Notes: a model not told the origin generated them from the sequence alone. Positions 22,353 through 33,817 are shown, counted from the first letter of the stretch. The stretch: 64,000 bases of DNA from an uncultured Porticoccus sp. (GCA_947259505.1 CAMYLT010000002.1:186001-250000), one strand, 5' to 3'. Numbers and translations are program-made.

Positions 22353-23546
22353 TTATTCGCCATCCACGCCTTTTACCGGCTTGACCGTTTCCCAGCACTT
22401 GCATTGAGGACATAACCAGTGCAGCTGCACCCCCTTAAAACCACAATGAGAACATCGGTAAACCGGCCGCTTGGCCTCAAGTGTCCCAAGAACATCCCGC
22501 AGCAATATCAGGTGTTCCTCCAGACCTTCATCACCTCTATTCAGGTGGAGTGTCAGCAGAGTATGCAATCCCTTGAGGGATGGTTTCGCTTTCAAATAAT
22601 CGGCGAGGAATATAATTGCCTGACTTTCACCCTGCTGGCGAGACATCTCTTCTGTCGCCATTCTGAGCAGGCTGGTGCCAGGATAGGACTCGAGCCAAAG
22701 ACGCAGCTGGGACACCAAACCATCCTGGTCACCCAAAGCCCTGTAACACTGTCTCACCGACAACAAAATCTCGGGGAGATAGTCCGGTTGCTGCTGCGGA
22801 ATCAAACCATAGCGTTTGATTGCCGCCGCATAATTACCTAACTTTAACTCCAGGTCACCCCAGAGCAGGTTAGCCCTGGCAGAGTTACCGTTGAATTTCA
22901 GCGACGATTTCAGTTGTCTCCTAGCCTGAAGGAAATCGCCTTCGGCTGTTGCCTTCACCGCCAGTTCACAACAAAAGTGGGACTGCTCAACGGCCAGCTC
23001 ATTAGGCCCCCGCACAAAACGTTTTTTTTCCATCATCTCGGCAGCGCGAATGGCCTTCTCCCATTCCTTTTCATTCTGATATATCTGTATCAGGTGGCGC
23101 AGCGCAGATTGCCGCAACTCGCCGCTGTCATCTTCCACCAGTTCCAGGAAAAGGCGTTCTGCCCTATCGAATAAGCCTGCCTTTAAAAAGTCACGACCTA
23201 ATTCGAGGTGGGCCTGACGTATGTGCAGAATACTTAGATTGGGGCGCGATAATAGATTCTGGTGAACACGGATAGCACGGTCTATTTCACCCCGCTGACG
23301 CATTAGGTTCCCTAATGCCAAGTGAGTTTCCAGAGTTGATGGCGTCACTTCTACGGAGCGAATAAAGGTATCAATCGCTTGGTCAGGTTGTTCATTAAGG
23401 AGGAAATTGATGCCCTGGAAGTAATGCCGAGCAACTTGCTGGGATGCGTCTTTTACCTCCGTTCTGCGGAGGCCATTGGTCCGCCCGGCAAACCATACGA
23501 CGGCCAATAGCAACAGCATTGGCACAACATAAAGAGGTTCGAACAT
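22353..23546 (-). CDS. lapB: Lipopolysaccharide assembly protein LapB
   Basis: LapB (YciM) is a membrane-anchored TPR protein that controls LpxC turnover and so LPS synthesis. It has an N-terminal membrane segment (LYVVPMLLLLAVVWFAG), about nine TPR units, and a C-terminal rubredoxin-like metal site (CSHCGFKG...CPQCKCW), all needed in E. coli. Length 397 matches. It follows lapA by 12 nt. Confidence 0.95.
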   Translation of the reverse strand: MFEPLYVVPMLLLLAVVWFAGRTNGLRRTEVKDASQQVARHYFQGINFLLNEQPDQAIDTFIRSVEVTPSTLETHLALGNLMRQRGEIDRAIRVHQNLLSRPNLSILHIRQAHLELGRDFLKAGLFDRAERLFLELVEDDSGELRQSALRHLIQIYQNEKEWEKAIRAAEMMEKKRFVRGPNELAVEQSHFCCELAVKATAEGDFLQARRQLKSSLKFNGNSARANLLWGDLELKLGNYAAAIKRYGLIPQQQPDYLPEILLSVRQCYRALGDQDGLVSQLRLWLESYPGTSLLRMATEEMSRQQGESQAIIFLADYLKAKPSLKGLHTLLTLHLNRGDEGLEEHLILLRDVLGTLEAKRPVYRCSHCGFKGVQLHWLCPQCKCWETVKPVKGVDGE

Positions 23547-23558
23547 GAGTTGCCCGGT

Positions 23559-23852
23559 TTATCCCCTTTTCTGCTGTTCATTGGAGTATGCGAGCCGTTG
23601 CTTGACCAGTTGTTTGTTCAGCAGATAAACCCGCCTCTTCATACGCAGCAATGCTGGCAATCCCACCAATATACCCAACAGACAACCGCAGGAAACGGCC
23701 AACAGCAGCCATAGACCTGACGGCATCGGCCCTACGGAATAGCCGAACAGCTCCAGTGACAACGGTTCTGGATTAGCCAATACCACCGCCAAACCCAACA
23801 GAATGGCCAGTAAACCTACCAGCAGCAACCAAAGTTTTTTCAGCAATGCCAT
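23559..23852 (-). CDS. lapA: Lipopolysaccharide assembly protein LapA
   Basis: A 97-residue protein with two membrane segments (LLVGLLAILLGLAVVLA and LWLLLAVSCGCLLGILVG) and a basic tail, the usual form of LapA/YciS. It is the partner of LapB in LPS control. Only about 10 nt separate it from the terminator that follows ihfB, so its promoter is not obvious and probably lies inside or upstream of ihfB, with read-through. Confidence 0.9.
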   Translation of the reverse strand: MALLKKLWLLLVGLLAILLGLAVVLANPEPLSLELFGYSVGPMPSGLWLLLAVSCGCLLGILVGLPALLRMKRRVYLLNKQLVKQRLAYSNEQQKRG

Positions 23853-23861
23853 AACATCCCC

Positions 23862-23897
23862 ACAAAAAAAAACGGCAAGTGCGATGCCTTGCCGTTT
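23862..23897 (-). terminator. Rho-independent terminator after ihfB
   Basis: On the minus strand AACGGCAAG pairs with CTTGCCGTT around GCATCGCA and is followed by a long T run. It ends 57 nt past the ihfB stop and just before lapA. Confidence 0.88.
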
Positions 23898-23954
23898 ATT
23901 GTAACCAAACTCCTGCGGACTGGTCCCGCTTATTAATACGTTAATAAGCGCAAA

Positions 23955-24245
23955 TCAGTCATCCAGGCTTTCATTGACCCGTTCCCGCAATTCTTTGCCC
24001 GGTTTAAAGTACGGAACATACTTGCCGGTAAGTTTCACGGAATCGCCTGTTTTCGGGTTACGTCCGACTCTGGGCGCACGGTAGTGCAAGCAAAAGCTGC
24101 CAAAACCGCGGATCTCAATCCGGTCATTATTGACCAGTGATTGGGTCATCCTTTCGAGAATCATTTTTACAGCCAACTCAACATCCTTGGGGGGAAGTTG
24201 ATCCTGCTGGCTGACGATGTGGTCAATCAATTCTGATTTTGTCAT
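23955..24245 (-). CDS. ihfB: Integration host factor beta subunit
   Basis: IHF-beta pairs with IHF-alpha to bend DNA. The 96-residue protein has [13 protein letters not shown] at the start, [25 protein letters not shown] in the DNA-binding arm with the conserved proline, and [15 protein letters not shown] at the end. It lies downstream of rpsA, its normal place, with a hairpin between them. Confidence 0.97.
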   Translation of the reverse strand: MTKSELIDHIVSQQDQLPPKDVELAVKMILERMTQSLVNNDRIEIRGFGSFCLHYRAPRVGRNPKTGDSVKLTGKYVPYFKPGKELRERVNESLDD

Positions 24246-24261
24246 AACTGTCTGAGTTTAA

Positions 24262-24291
24262 AGTAGAAAGGGGTAATGTCTCCATTACCCC
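24262..24291 (-). terminator. Hairpin between rpsA and ihfB
   Basis: GGGGTAATG pairs perfectly with CATTACCCC around TCTC (9 bp stem). On the minus strand it is followed by TTTCTACTTT, a weak T tract. It could end rpsA messages in part while letting ihfB be read through. Confidence 0.6.
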
Positions 24292-24301
24292 TATCTAATC
24301 A

Positions 24302-25984
24302 TTACTTCTCTTTGGTGTCCATCTGTGCCTTGATCAGATCACCGATAGTAGTCGGTGCGATATTATCGGGCTCTGACTTACGGTGCTCTTTGATAGCCGC
24401 TTTTTCTTCAGCGACATCCTTGGCCTTGATGGAAAGATTGATCACGCGGGTCTTGCGATCCACATTGATAATCTTGGCCTCAACCTCATCGCCGACGTTC
24501 AGAACGTTGCGAGCATCTTCCACTTTCTCGCGTGAAATTTCGGACGATTTAAGCTGCCCTTCCACTTCACCCATCAGTGTGATGATGGCGCCTTTAGCGT
24601 CAACTTCTTTAACGGTACCATTCACAATGCTGCCTTTGTCGTTCTCACCAACATAGTTGGAGAACGGATCATCAGACAGTTGTTTCATACCTAGGGAGAT
24701 ACGCTCTCTTTCAGGGTCGATGGACAGAATAACCGTTTCTACTTCATCGCCTTTCTTGAAGTTACGCACAGCTTCTTCGCCAGTATCGTTCCAGGAAATA
24801 TCAGACAGATGAACCAGGCCATCAATACCGCCATTCAGACCGATAAAGATACCGAAGTCGGTGATGGACTTGATGCTGCCAGAGATTTTCTCGCCTTTAC
24901 TGTGTATAGAACCGAACTCATCCCAGGGGTTAGCATTGCATTGCTTAATACCCAGAGAAATACGGCGACGCTCTTCATCAATGTCCAGCACCATAACGTC
25001 GATTTCATCACCCAGCTGTACCACTTTAGAGGGGTGGATGTTCTTGTTAGTCCAGTCCATTTCAGAAACGTGTACCAAGCCTTCTACGCCATCTTCCAGC
25101 TCAGCAAAACAGCCGTAATCAGTCAGGTTGGTTACCACTGCCTTGACGCGGGCGCCTTCAGGGTAACGACCAGAGATATCGGCCCAGGGATCTTCACCCA
25201 TTTGCTTCATACCCAGGGATACACGGCTACGCTCGCGATCGAACTTCAGTACTTTTACATCGATCTCATCGCCAACATTAACGATTTCGCTGGGGTGCTT
25301 GATACGCTTCCAGGACATGTCGGTGATGTGCAACAAGCCATCAATACCGCCCAGGTCAACAAAGGCGCCGTAGTCGGTGAGGTTCTTAACGATACCCTTG
25401 AGGCTAACACCTTCTTCCAACTTGCCGAGCAGCTCATCGCGCTCTTCTGTATTCACCCGCTCCATCACAGCGCGACGTGATACCACCACGTTATTACGCT
25501 TCTGATCAAGCTTGATGACTTTAAATTCGAGGGGTTTATCTTCCAAGTGAGCGGTATCGCGAATCGGACGAACATCTACCAGAGAACCCGGCAGGAAGGC
25601 ACGCAGGCCATTGATATCAACAGTGAAGCCACCTTTGACCTTACCACTGATAATGCCTGTAACCACTTCGTCAGCTTTATGGGCTGCTTCCAGTTCAATC
25701 CAGGATTCAGCACGACGCGCTTTTTCACGGGACAGACGAGTAGCACCGAAGCCATCTTCTACAGCTTCCAGGGCTACCTGGACTTCATCGCCGATATTAA
25801 GGTCGAATTGACCGTTATCGTCGAGAAACTGAATTTTCGGAATAACACCTTCGGACTTCAGTCCTGCGTGTACGGTTACCCAGTCCTTGTCGATGTCGAT
25901 TACCACGCCGGTTATGATGGCGCCGTTACTCATTTCGACGGTCTTTAAGCTTTCTTCAAAAAGTTCTGCGAAACTCTCGCTCAT
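24302..25984 (-). CDS. rpsA: 30S ribosomal protein S1
   Basis: S1 helps the ribosome bind mRNA. From ATG at 25984 it is 560 residues with six S1 RNA-binding repeats; repeated signatures are [23 protein letters not shown] and [24 protein letters not shown]. The start [14 protein letters not shown] is the usual gammaproteobacterial one; the track adds 14 codons. A structured leader lies upstream. Confidence 0.98.
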   Translation of the reverse strand: MSESFAELFEESLKTVEMSNGAIITGVVIDIDKDWVTVHAGLKSEGVIPKIQFLDDNGQFDLNIGDEVQVALEAVEDGFGATRLSREKARRAESWIELEAAHKADEVVTGIISGKVKGGFTVDINGLRAFLPGSLVDVRPIRDTAHLEDKPLEFKVIKLDQKRNNVVVSRRAVMERVNTEERDELLGKLEEGVSLKGIVKNLTDYGAFVDLGGIDGLLHITDMSWKRIKHPSEIVNVGDEIDVKVLKFDRERSRVSLGMKQMGEDPWADISGRYPEGARVKAVVTNLTDYGCFAELEDGVEGLVHVSEMDWTNKNIHPSKVVQLGDEIDVMVLDIDEERRRISLGIKQCNANPWDEFGSIHSKGEKISGSIKSITDFGIFIGLNGGIDGLVHLSDISWNDTGEEAVRNFKKGDEVETVILSIDPERERISLGMKQLSDDPFSNYVGENDKGSIVNGTVKEVDAKGAIITLMGEVEGQLKSSEISREKVEDARNVLNVGDEVEAKIINVDRKTRVINLSIKAKDVAEEKAAIKEHRKSEPDNIAPTTIGDLIKAQMDTKEK

Positions 25985-26103
25985 TGAGTTATACCTGTAA
26001 AAATAAACGAGTCCTAAGACTCTCAAACCGCACTACCAGTGATGCGGGCTGTTGGTTTCAGGGCAACCCGGTGCGCTTCTGGTTAAGCACCGTGAATCCC
26101 AAT
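25985..26103 (-). promoter_or_regulatory. Structured rpsA leader, likely S1 autoregulation site
   Basis: Three hairpins can be drawn in the 119 nt between cmk and rpsA: GGTGC/GCACC, CCGCA/TGCGG and GAGTC/GACTC (26009-26022), the last with an AGGA running through its loop. E. coli rpsA has a leader of several hairpins with GGA in exposed loops to which S1 binds to control its own translation. The likeness is structural; there is no classical Shine-Dalgarno right before the ATG, as in E. coli. Confidence 0.5.
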
Positions 26104-26802
26104 TTATTGCGGTAGTTTGATGCCATTGGCGACAACAGTTTCCACCACCTTTTGCAATACTTCTTCAATCGTCATGCCGGTACTGTCTAGCACCAAGGCA
26201 TTGGGGGCGGGGACCATCGGCGAGACCTTGCGGTTCATATCCCGCTCATCGCGATTGCGCACCCGCTCAACGAGGGCGGCAAGGCTAACACTTTCTCCCT
26301 TACCAATCAACTGGTTATAGCGCCTCTCGGCCCGCTCCTCAGGACTCGCCGTCAGAAAGATTTTGGCGTTAGCATCGGGGAAAACAACCGTGCCCATATC
26401 GCGGCCATCAGCCACCAGTCCCGGCATCGCCGCGAAGGCCCTTTGCCGTTGCAACAACGCTGCGCGAACCTCAGGGAACGCCGCCACCATAGAAGCCTCT
26501 GTACCGACGCTTTCCGTGCGTATCAGAGAACTGACGTCTTCACCTTCCAGCATCACTCGCGGGGCATTGCCGTTGTCCTGTGTGCGAAAGGAAATATCCA
26601 TGTGAGCCGCCAACACAGCCAGCGACTCCACATTATCCAGTGCCACCCCGTGCCGTTTGGCGGCCAACGCCAAAAGCCGGTAAAGCGCACCACTATCCAG
26701 GTAATGGAAGCCCAGACGAGCCGCCAACAACTGACAGATAGTGCCTTTTCCTGACCCACTTGGGCCATCGATGGTAATCACTGGTACTCTTTTTTCGATC
26801 AT
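26104..26802 (-). CDS. cmk: Cytidylate kinase
   Basis: Cmk phosphorylates CMP and dCMP. The ATP-binding P-loop [15 protein letters not shown] opens the protein, followed by [13 protein letters not shown] and [16 protein letters not shown] at 26802 forms an ATGA overlap with the end of the tyrA-aroA fusion, so translation is coupled; the track start lies 11 codons earlier in that gene. It sits upstream of rpsA in the standard order. Confidence 0.96.
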   Translation of the reverse strand: MIEKRVPVITIDGPSGSGKGTICQLLAARLGFHYLDSGALYRLLALAAKRHGVALDNVESLAVLAAHMDISFRTQDNGNAPRVMLEGEDVSSLIRTESVGTEASMVAAFPEVRAALLQRQRAFAAMPGLVADGRDMGTVVFPDANAKIFLTASPEERAERRYNQLIGKGESVSLAALVERVRNRDERDMNRKVSPMVPAPNALVLDSTGMTIEEVLQKVVETVVANGIKLPQ

Positions 26803-29018
26803 CGTGCTTCCTCGGCTATCTTCAACCCGGCGCAATTGGCGAGCGCCACAAAGTCCGGGAATGATGTCGCCACATTGTTACAATTCCGTATCAGAATCGG
26901 CTGGCTGGCCCGCAATGAGGCCATGGCAAAGGACATGGCGATACGATGATCGCCCAAACTGTCCACTTCTCCGCCACCAATACTCCCACCTTGAATCACG
27001 ATGCCATCCGGTGTGGGTTCGGCGTCGACGCCCAATATGCGCAGCCCATCAGCCATAGCCTGGATGCGGTCACTTTCCTTGACCCGCAGTTCTTCAGCGC
27101 CGGTTAACACCGTTTTACCTTCCGCACAGGCTGCCGCCACAAACAGTGCCGGGAATTCATCAATCGCCAGTGGAACTTGATCTTCCGGAATATCAATACC
27201 GTGAAGTGGTGCATAGCGAATCCGGATATCGGCCACCGGCTCACCGCCCACTTCCCGGTAATTCCCAAGGGTCAGATCGGCACCCATCATCTGCAGGATA
27301 TTGATCACCCCAACACGGGTCGGATTGACACCCACATGGGTCAGGGTAACGTCTGAACCGGGAGCGATGGCAGCCGCCACCATGAAGAAAGTAGCGGAAG
27401 AAATGTCTGCCGGCACATCGATAGCCGTAGCCGTCAACTCACCTCCACCACTAAGTTCTGCCACAGCGCCATGACGCGCCACAGGATAACCAAATCCACT
27501 CAACATACGTTCTGTGTGATCGCGGGTGGGCGCTGGCTCAGTGGTGCGCGTGACACCCTCTGCGTACAGACCGGCCAACAGCACACAGGATTTGACCTGG
27601 GCACTGGCCATCGGCAGTCTGTAGTCGATGGCTTTCAGCGATTGACCGCCCTTGATACGCAATGGTGGTCTGCCGCCGTCGTTTGTATCGATGACTGCAC
27701 CCATCTGCCGCAATGGCGCCGCCACCCTTTCCATGGGGCGTTTTGACAGGGATTCATCACCGGTCAGCTCTACATCAAATGACTGACCAGATAACAACCC
27801 CGCCAGCAAACGCATGGAAGTACCAGAATTACCCAGATAGAGAGGACCCACCGGGGCCTTCAGGCCATGTATGCCTACCCCATGGATCACCACGCGACCA
27901 TTTAACGGCCCCTCGATCACCACGCCCATATCACGGAACGCCTGCAATGTAGCGAGGCTATCTTCCCCTTCGAGGAAACCTGTGACCTCAGTAACGCCAT
28001 TGGCCAGAGAGCCGAGCATAATAGAGCGGTGGGAAATGGACTTGTCACCGGGTACACGAATATCACCGGAAACAGCTTGGCCGGGCAACACCCGGTAATC
28101 GATTGTCTGTGTCATGGGCTCCAGATAGGCCTTATTTTCAAGCATTTTGGCAAAATGATTACGCGCTTCCCTGGCGCGGGTAAACACCCCGAGCAGGTAC
28201 TCGCTGTCTTTATTATTGATTGCCTCTTTGAGGCTATTCACATGGTCGGTGAAATTATCTAATACCGACAGCAGCGCAGTGCTGTTGGCCATCACAATGT
28301 CATGCCACATCACCGGGTCACTGGCAGCAATGCGAGTGAAGTCCCTAAAACCGCCGGCAGCATAACGAAAGATCTCGCGATTTTCCCGCATGTGAGACAG
28401 CGTATCGACCAAGGTATAAGCCAGCATATGGGGTAGATGACTGGTTGCGGCCAACACTTCATCGTGTTCTGCCACAGGCATTTCGCTGATCACCGCGCCA
28501 GCACCCTGCCACAGCTCCCGCACCCGCTGTAAATGAGCGGCGCCGGTTTCTGGCAATGGCGTCAAAATCACGCGATGATCATCAAATAGCGCTGAATTGG
28601 CCGCCTCAACACCACTTTTTTCGGAGCCGGCGATGGGGTGCCCGGGCACGAATTGGGGTGGAATGCCACCGTACGCCTGGCGCACAACATCGACGACACT
28701 TCCCTTGACACTGGCCACGTCAGTAATCGTCACCGTCTCGGCTAATAAAGGTTGAAGTTGACGGATGATCGCCGGCACCGTCAGAGTCGGTACGCCGATC
28801 AATACGACATCGCCTTCACCCAGTTCGGCCGCCACATCCTCCACACAGGCAACCACCCGGTCGACGACACCATTAGCCAATGCCTTTTTAAGCGTGTCGG
28901 GGTTGCGAGAACTGCCTATCACCTCATGGCACAGACCTCGCTCCCTCGCAGCCTTGGCCAGGCTGCCACCGATCAGGCCAAGTCCGACCACCAACAGGCG
29001 ATTGATGACAACAGCCAT
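26799..29018 (-). CDS. Bifunctional prephenate dehydrogenase / EPSP synthase
   Basis: Two enzymes of aromatic amino acid synthesis are joined in one 739-residue chain. Residues about 1-295 are prephenate dehydrogenase (TyrA): [19 protein letters not shown] and [18 protein letters not shown]. Residues about 305-739 are 3-phosphoshikimate 1-carboxyvinyltransferase (AroA): [35 protein letters not shown] and a C-terminal [13 protein letters not shown]. The fusion is known in Pseudomonas and relatives. It starts on the last base of the hisC stop and overlaps cmk by 4 nt. Confidence 0.95.
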   Translation of the reverse strand: MAVVINRLLVVGLGLIGGSLAKAARERGLCHEVIGSSRNPDTLKKALANGVVDRVVACVEDVAAELGEGDVVLIGVPTLTVPAIIRQLQPLLAETVTITDVASVKGSVVDVVRQAYGGIPPQFVPGHPIAGSEKSGVEAANSALFDDHRVILTPLPETGAAHLQRVRELWQGAGAVISEMPVAEHDEVLAATSHLPHMLAYTLVDTLSHMRENREIFRYAAGGFRDFTRIAASDPVMWHDIVMANSTALLSVLDNFTDHVNSLKEAINNKDSEYLLGVFTRAREARNHFAKMLENKAYLEPMTQTIDYRVLPGQAVSGDIRVPGDKSISHRSIMLGSLANGVTEVTGFLEGEDSLATLQAFRDMGVVIEGPLNGRVVIHGVGIHGLKAPVGPLYLGNSGTSMRLLAGLLSGQSFDVELTGDESLSKRPMERVAAPLRQMGAVIDTNDGGRPPLRIKGGQSLKAIDYRLPMASAQVKSCVLLAGLYAEGVTRTTEPAPTRDHTERMLSGFGYPVARHGAVAELSGGGELTATAIDVPADISSATFFMVAAAIAPGSDVTLTHVGVNPTRVGVINILQMMGADLTLGNYREVGGEPVADIRIRYAPLHGIDIPEDQVPLAIDEFPALFVAAACAEGKTVLTGAEELRVKESDRIQAMADGLRILGVDAEPTPDGIVIQGGSIGGGEVDSLGDHRIAMSFAMASLRASQPILIRNCNNVATSFPDFVALANCAGLKIAEEAR

Positions 29019-30139
29019 CAGGCCCCTGCTCCTTCACTTAGCAGTTGCGCCAAGGTATCGAGGAAACGCTTATTTTCCTCAGGAAGACCGATAGATATCC
29101 TTAAGTGATCGGGCATGCCGTACAAGGCAATAGGCCGTACGATAATGCCCCTACGCAATAACGCCTGATACAGGGCAGGCACATTACCGGGAATTTGTAC
29201 CGCGATAAAATTGCCTGCTGAAGGAATATAACTGAGGCCAAGCTGCTCAAACCCCGCCGTAAGCTGCTCATAACCCTGTCGGTTACATTCGATGCTTTTT
29301 CGCAGGTAGTCGCTGTCATCCAGCACAGCCTGCGCCGCGGCTAATGCCAGGCTGTTGACATTAAATGGCTGACGTAAACGATTGAGGATATCGGCCACAT
29401 CTGGATGTGAAACGGCGTAACCCAACCGCAGTGCCGCCAAGCCATAGGCTTTGGAAAACGTCCTGGTCACCACCAGATTCGGATAGCGGCCAATCAGCTT
29501 CAGGGCGGTATCGTATTCCCCGTCAACGGCGTACTCATAATAGGCTTCATCAACGACTACCAGCACATGTTCTGGTACCTGCTGCAACAGCCTGTCAATT
29601 TCATCGAGAGAGACCCAGGTTCCCGTAGGGTTGTTCGGGTTGGCAATAAACAGCAGCCGGGTATGCTCGTCCACGGCATCGGCCATGGCCATGGCCGACA
29701 GATCGTGGCCCCAGTTGCGTGCGGGCACGATCACTACTTTGGCATTTTGAGCCGTAATCACCAACTGATAAACGATAAATGCGTGTTCGGCAACCACAGC
29801 ATTATGCTGCGAGCCCAGATACGCACGAGCAAGCAGCTCCAGCACGTCGTTTGAACCGTTGCCCAGCGTGAGCTGTTTGGCATCAACACCCAAGAGTTCG
29901 GCCAGCTTGCTTTTCAGATAAAAACCGTTGCCATCAGGATAGCGTGCGCCATCCTTAAGTGCCTTGTCGATAGCCGCCTTGGCGATAACACTTAGCCCCA
30001 GAGGATTCTCATTGCTGGCGAGCTTGATGACACCGGTAATACCCAGCTCCCGCTCCAGCTCTTCCACCGGTTTGCCACCCTGATAGGGCTGCAAATGCTG
30101 TACGCCGGGCAACGCCAGGGTTTTTAGATCCACGCTCAT
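29018..30139 (-). CDS. hisC: Histidinol-phosphate aminotransferase
   Basis: A class I/II PLP aminotransferase of 373 residues. The PLP lysine lies in TRTFSKAYGLAALRLGYAV, and the N-terminal LASNENPLG and NPNNPTGTWV fit HisC. In this gene order the enzyme is thought to serve aromatic as well as histidine synthesis. It lies 21 nt after pheA. Confidence 0.92.
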   Translation of the reverse strand: MSVDLKTLALPGVQHLQPYQGGKPVEELERELGITGVIKLASNENPLGLSVIAKAAIDKALKDGARYPDGNGFYLKSKLAELLGVDAKQLTLGNGSNDVLELLARAYLGSQHNAVVAEHAFIVYQLVITAQNAKVVIVPARNWGHDLSAMAMADAVDEHTRLLFIANPNNPTGTWVSLDEIDRLLQQVPEHVLVVVDEAYYEYAVDGEYDTALKLIGRYPNLVVTRTFSKAYGLAALRLGYAVSHPDVADILNRLRQPFNVNSLALAAAQAVLDDSDYLRKSIECNRQGYEQLTAGFEQLGLSYIPSAGNFIAVQIPGNVPALYQALLRRGIIVRPIALYGMPDHLRISIGLPEENKRFLDTLAQLLSEGAGA

Positions 30140-30160
30140 AGATATTATTCTTGATTCTGG

Positions 30161-31246
30161 TTACAACACGGCTTTTGGATAAGAACCGAGTACTCTGAGA
30201 TCGGCGACGATGCTGCTTACCTCCGCAAGCACTGCCGATACCTTGGGGTCATCCCTGTGCCCTTCAAAGTCGATAAAAAACACATAGGTCCACTTGCCAG
30301 TCCGCGATGGACGGGTCTCTACCCGCGTCAGGTCCACACCAATTCGATGGAAAGGCTCCAGCAGATTATGCAGAGCACCGGGTTCGTTGCGCACCGCCAC
30401 AATAATTGACGTTTTGTCATCGCCACTGGGTGGGATAGCCTCCCGGCCAATAATGAGGAAGCGTGTGGAATTGTCCGGCCGGTCCTCAATTTTCTCCGAG
30501 AGCTTCTGTAAATCATAAAGCTCAGCGGCCATGTCACCGGCAATCGCAGCACTATTCCACTCGCCCTTGATACGCTTGGCCGCGTCAGCATTGCTGCTGA
30601 CGGCAATCCGCTCCGCTTTGGGATAGTGGCCATCCAGCCACTGACGGCATTGGGCCAGGGACTGGGAGTGGGAATAGATACGGGTAATGTGATCAGTGTG
30701 GGTACTTGGGCCCACCAGCAGATGATGATGGATACGCAGCTCCACCTCCCCGCAGATATTCAATGTGGAATCCAGAAAAGTATCCAGGGTGTGGTTAATC
30801 ATACCCTCGGTGGAATTTTCTACCGGGACCACGCCATAGTTGACAGCTCCGGCTGCCACTTCCCGGAATACTTCATCAATAGCACCCATAGGCACTGTCA
30901 CAGCAGAATGCCCAAAATGTTTCAGCGCAGCCTCTTGAGTGAAAGTGCCCTCTGGCCCCAGAAAGGCGACCTTGACCGGCTGCTCCAACGCCAGGCAGGC
31001 GGACATAATCTCGCGAAACAGCCGGGCCATCTCCTCGTTATCCAAGGGACCCTGGTTTTTCCCCATGATGTGACGCAGCACCTGTGCTTCCCGCTCTGGG
31101 CGATAAAACACCGTCTCACCGGCAGCCTGTTTAACTTCAGCCACCTGCTGGGCACATTTCGCCCGCTCACTAATCAGAGAGAGAATCTGATCATCAATAG
31201 TATCGATCTGCTCGCGCAGCTGGCTTAGTTGCTTTTCCCCTGCCAT
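30161..31246 (-). CDS. pheA: Bifunctional chorismate mutase / prephenate dehydratase
   Basis: The P-protein leads to phenylalanine. Residues about 1-90 are an AroQ chorismate mutase (LREQIDTIDDQILSLISERAK), about 93-270 the prephenate dehydratase (VAFLGPEGTFTQEAALKHFG; DNSTRFLIIG), and the rest an ACT domain with GALHNLLEPFHRIGVDLTRVETRP, where phenylalanine acts as feedback inhibitor. It lies 12 nt past gyrA; the serC gene that is often between them is absent. Confidence 0.96.
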   Translation of the reverse strand: MAGEKQLSQLREQIDTIDDQILSLISERAKCAQQVAEVKQAAGETVFYRPEREAQVLRHIMGKNQGPLDNEEMARLFREIMSACLALEQPVKVAFLGPEGTFTQEAALKHFGHSAVTVPMGAIDEVFREVAAGAVNYGVVPVENSTEGMINHTLDTFLDSTLNICGEVELRIHHHLLVGPSTHTDHITRIYSHSQSLAQCRQWLDGHYPKAERIAVSSNADAAKRIKGEWNSAAIAGDMAAELYDLQKLSEKIEDRPDNSTRFLIIGREAIPPSGDDKTSIIVAVRNEPGALHNLLEPFHRIGVDLTRVETRPSRTGKWTYVFFIDFEGHRDDPKVSAVLAEVSSIVADLRVLGSYPKAVL

Positions 31247-31258
31247 ACCTGTCGCCTG

Positions 31259-33817
31259 TTACTCCACGCTCTCTTCGTCTGACGGTTGTTCCTGTTCTTC
31301 GATACGAGCCAGGCCCACCAGCGATTCAGCTTCTTTGAGGCGAATCACCCGCACCCCTTGGGTATTACGGCCGAGCACGGAAATTTCTTCACTTCGGGTG
31401 CGCACCATCGTGCCCTGATCAGATATCAACATGATCTCATCACCTTCAAATAGCTGCACTGCACCCACCAGCGGACCATTGCGCTCACTGGCCTGAATGG
31501 CAATCATGCCCTTGCCGCCACGCCCTTTGGTGGGAAATTCTGACAAGGCGGTACGTTTGCCATACCCGTTTTCAGACACCGTGAGCACACAGCCATTTTC
31601 TTGGGGTATAAGCATGGACAATACGCAATGCTTCTCTGGCAGGCGCATACCACGTACACCCTTGGATACGCGTCCCATCGCCCTGACATCACCTTCGGCA
31701 AAGCGCACGGCCTTGCCCTCACTACTGAACAACATCACATCGCAGCTGCCGTCAGTGATAGCAGTGCCCACCAAGTGGTCGCCCTCTACCAAATCCACGG
31801 CACGCAACCCGACGCTACGGGGACGAGAAAACTGATCGAGGGAGGTTTTCTTCACTGTGCCATTAGCCGTCGCCATGATGACATAGCGATCATCGCGGTA
31901 CTCATCCACCGGCAGGATAGAGGTTATGCGCTCATTTTCATCCAGCGGCAACAAGTTCACTATCGGACGACCGCGGGAACCGCGGCCAGCCAGCGGAATC
32001 TGATACACCTTTAGCCAGTAGACCTTGCCGAGGCTTGTAAAACATAGAATCGTACTGTGGGTACTGGCAATCAGCAGATGCTCGACGAAATCCTCGTCTT
32101 TCACTGCAGTGGCAGATTTACCCATACCACCACGCCGCTGGGCTTGATAATCGCTGAGCGGTTGTGTCTTGGCATAGCCACCGTGGGAGATCGTCACCAC
32201 ACGGTCTTCTTCGGTAATCAAATCTTCGACGGTCAAATCGTGCTGGGACTCGATGATTTCAGTGCGACGCTCATCACCAAATTCTTCACTGACTTCGCGC
32301 AGCTCCTGACGAATCACTTCCATCAGGCGGCTGTGGGAGCCGAGGATGGAAAGGTATTCGGCAATTTCTTCAAGTTTTTCCTGATACTCATTAAGCAGCT
32401 TGTCGTGCTCCATACCCGTCAAGCGGTGCAGACGCAACTCCAGAATCGCCTGGGCCTGCGCCGGCGACAGGAAGTATTTGCCATCGCGCAAACCAAACTG
32501 GGGTTCCAGCTCTTCCGGGCGGCAGGCATCGCTGCCAGCGCGGGCCAGGAACTGGTTGACCGCAGCGGCATCCCACCCTTGGGCGATCAAGCGTTCTTTG
32601 GCTTCAGCCGGAGTCGGGCATGACTTGATCAGTTCAATAACGGGATCGATATTGGCAATGGCAACTGCCAGGCCTTCAAGAAGATGCCCGCGCTCGCGAG
32701 CCTTGCGCAGCAGGAATACCGTGCGACGAGTCACCACCTCGCGGCGGTGGCGAACAAACGCCACCAGCATTTCCTTGAGGTTGAGCGTGCGCGGCTGATC
32801 ATCCAGCAGCGCCACCATGTTGATACCAAAAACACCCTGCAGCTGTGTTTGGGCATAGAGGTTATTCAGCACCACCTCACCCACTTCGCCTCGCTTGAGT
32901 TCGATCACCACCCGCAGACCATCCTTATCGGATTCGTCTCTCAGCTCTGAAATACCTTCCAGTTTCTTTTCTTTCACCAGCTCGGCAATGCGCTCAATCA
33001 GGCGCGACTTGTTAAGCTGATAGGGAATCTCGGTAATGATGATGGTTTCGCGACTGGTCTTTTCATCCACTTCAACCACTGCCCGAGCGCGCACATAAAT
33101 GCGACCTCGACCAGTGCGATAAGCCTGCATGATGCCCGCCCTGCCGTTGATGATGGCGGCAGTAGGAAAATCCGGACCGGGGATAAATTCCATCAACTCA
33201 TCAATGGTGATGTCCGGATTGTCGATCAACGCAAGGCAACCGTTCACAACTTCCTTGAGGTTGTGGGGCGGAATATTGGTGGCCATCCCCACAGCAATAC
33301 CGGAAGAACCGTTGACCAACAGGTTTGGCACTCGGGTTGGCAGCACTGCGGGAATCAGTTCTGTGCCGTCGTAGTTCTCCACATAATCGACAGTTTCCTT
33401 TTCCAGATCCGCCAACAGCGAATGGGAAATCTTCGACATACGAATTTCGGTGTAACGCATGGCCGCAGCGGAATCACCATCAACGGAACCAAAGTTGCCC
33501 TGGCCATCCACCAGCATATAACGCAGTGAAAAGGGCTGAGCCATACGCACAATGGTGTCGTAAACCGCAGAATCACCGTGGGGGTGGTATTTACCGATAA
33601 CGTCACCCACCACGCGGGCAGACTTTTTGTAAGATTTGTTCCAATCGTTGTTGAGCACACTCATGGCAAACAGCACCCGGCGGTGAACCGGCTTCAGGCC
33701 GTCTCGCACATCGGGCAGCGCCCTTCCGACAATCACGCTCATGGCGTAATCGAGGTATGACTGGCGCAATTCGTCTTCAATATTGACGGGCAGGACTTCT
33801 CTGGCTAATTCACCCAT
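31259..33817 (-). CDS. gyrA: DNA gyrase subunit A
   Basis: GyrA cuts and rejoins DNA in the gyrase tetramer. The active Tyr lies in the segment [13 protein letters not shown], the quinolone region reads [20 protein letters not shown] with the sensitive Ser and Asp, and the GyrA-box appears as QRRGGMGKS. Six-bladed C-terminal repeats follow, and the tail is acidic ([13 protein letters not shown]). ATG at 33817 gives [17 protein letters not shown], matching the family; the track uses a TTG four codons earlier. Confidence 0.97.
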   Translation of the reverse strand: MGELAREVLPVNIEDELRQSYLDYAMSVIVGRALPDVRDGLKPVHRRVLFAMSVLNNDWNKSYKKSARVVGDVIGKYHPHGDSAVYDTIVRMAQPFSLRYMLVDGQGNFGSVDGDSAAAMRYTEIRMSKISHSLLADLEKETVDYVENYDGTELIPAVLPTRVPNLLVNGSSGIAVGMATNIPPHNLKEVVNGCLALIDNPDITIDELMEFIPGPDFPTAAIINGRAGIMQAYRTGRGRIYVRARAVVEVDEKTSRETIIITEIPYQLNKSRLIERIAELVKEKKLEGISELRDESDKDGLRVVIELKRGEVGEVVLNNLYAQTQLQGVFGINMVALLDDQPRTLNLKEMLVAFVRHRREVVTRRTVFLLRKARERGHLLEGLAVAIANIDPVIELIKSCPTPAEAKERLIAQGWDAAAVNQFLARAGSDACRPEELEPQFGLRDGKYFLSPAQAQAILELRLHRLTGMEHDKLLNEYQEKLEEIAEYLSILGSHSRLMEVIRQELREVSEEFGDERRTEIIESQHDLTVEDLITEEDRVVTISHGGYAKTQPLSDYQAQRRGGMGKSATAVKDEDFVEHLLIASTHSTILCFTSLGKVYWLKVYQIPLAGRGSRGRPIVNLLPLDENERITSILPVDEYRDDRYVIMATANGTVKKTSLDQFSRPRSVGLRAVDLVEGDHLVGTAITDGSCDVMLFSSEGKAVRFAEGDVRAMGRVSKGVRGMRLPEKHCVLSMLIPQENGCVLTVSENGYGKRTALSEFPTKGRGGKGMIAIQASERNGPLVGAVQLFEGDEIMLISDQGTMVRTRSEEISVLGRNTQGVRVIRLKEAESLVGLARIEEQEQPSDEESVE

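Noticed and set aside
26799-29018. tyrA-aroA fusion as a novelty or assembly artefact
   Set aside because: This fusion is well known in Pseudomonas relatives and the gene order around it is normal.
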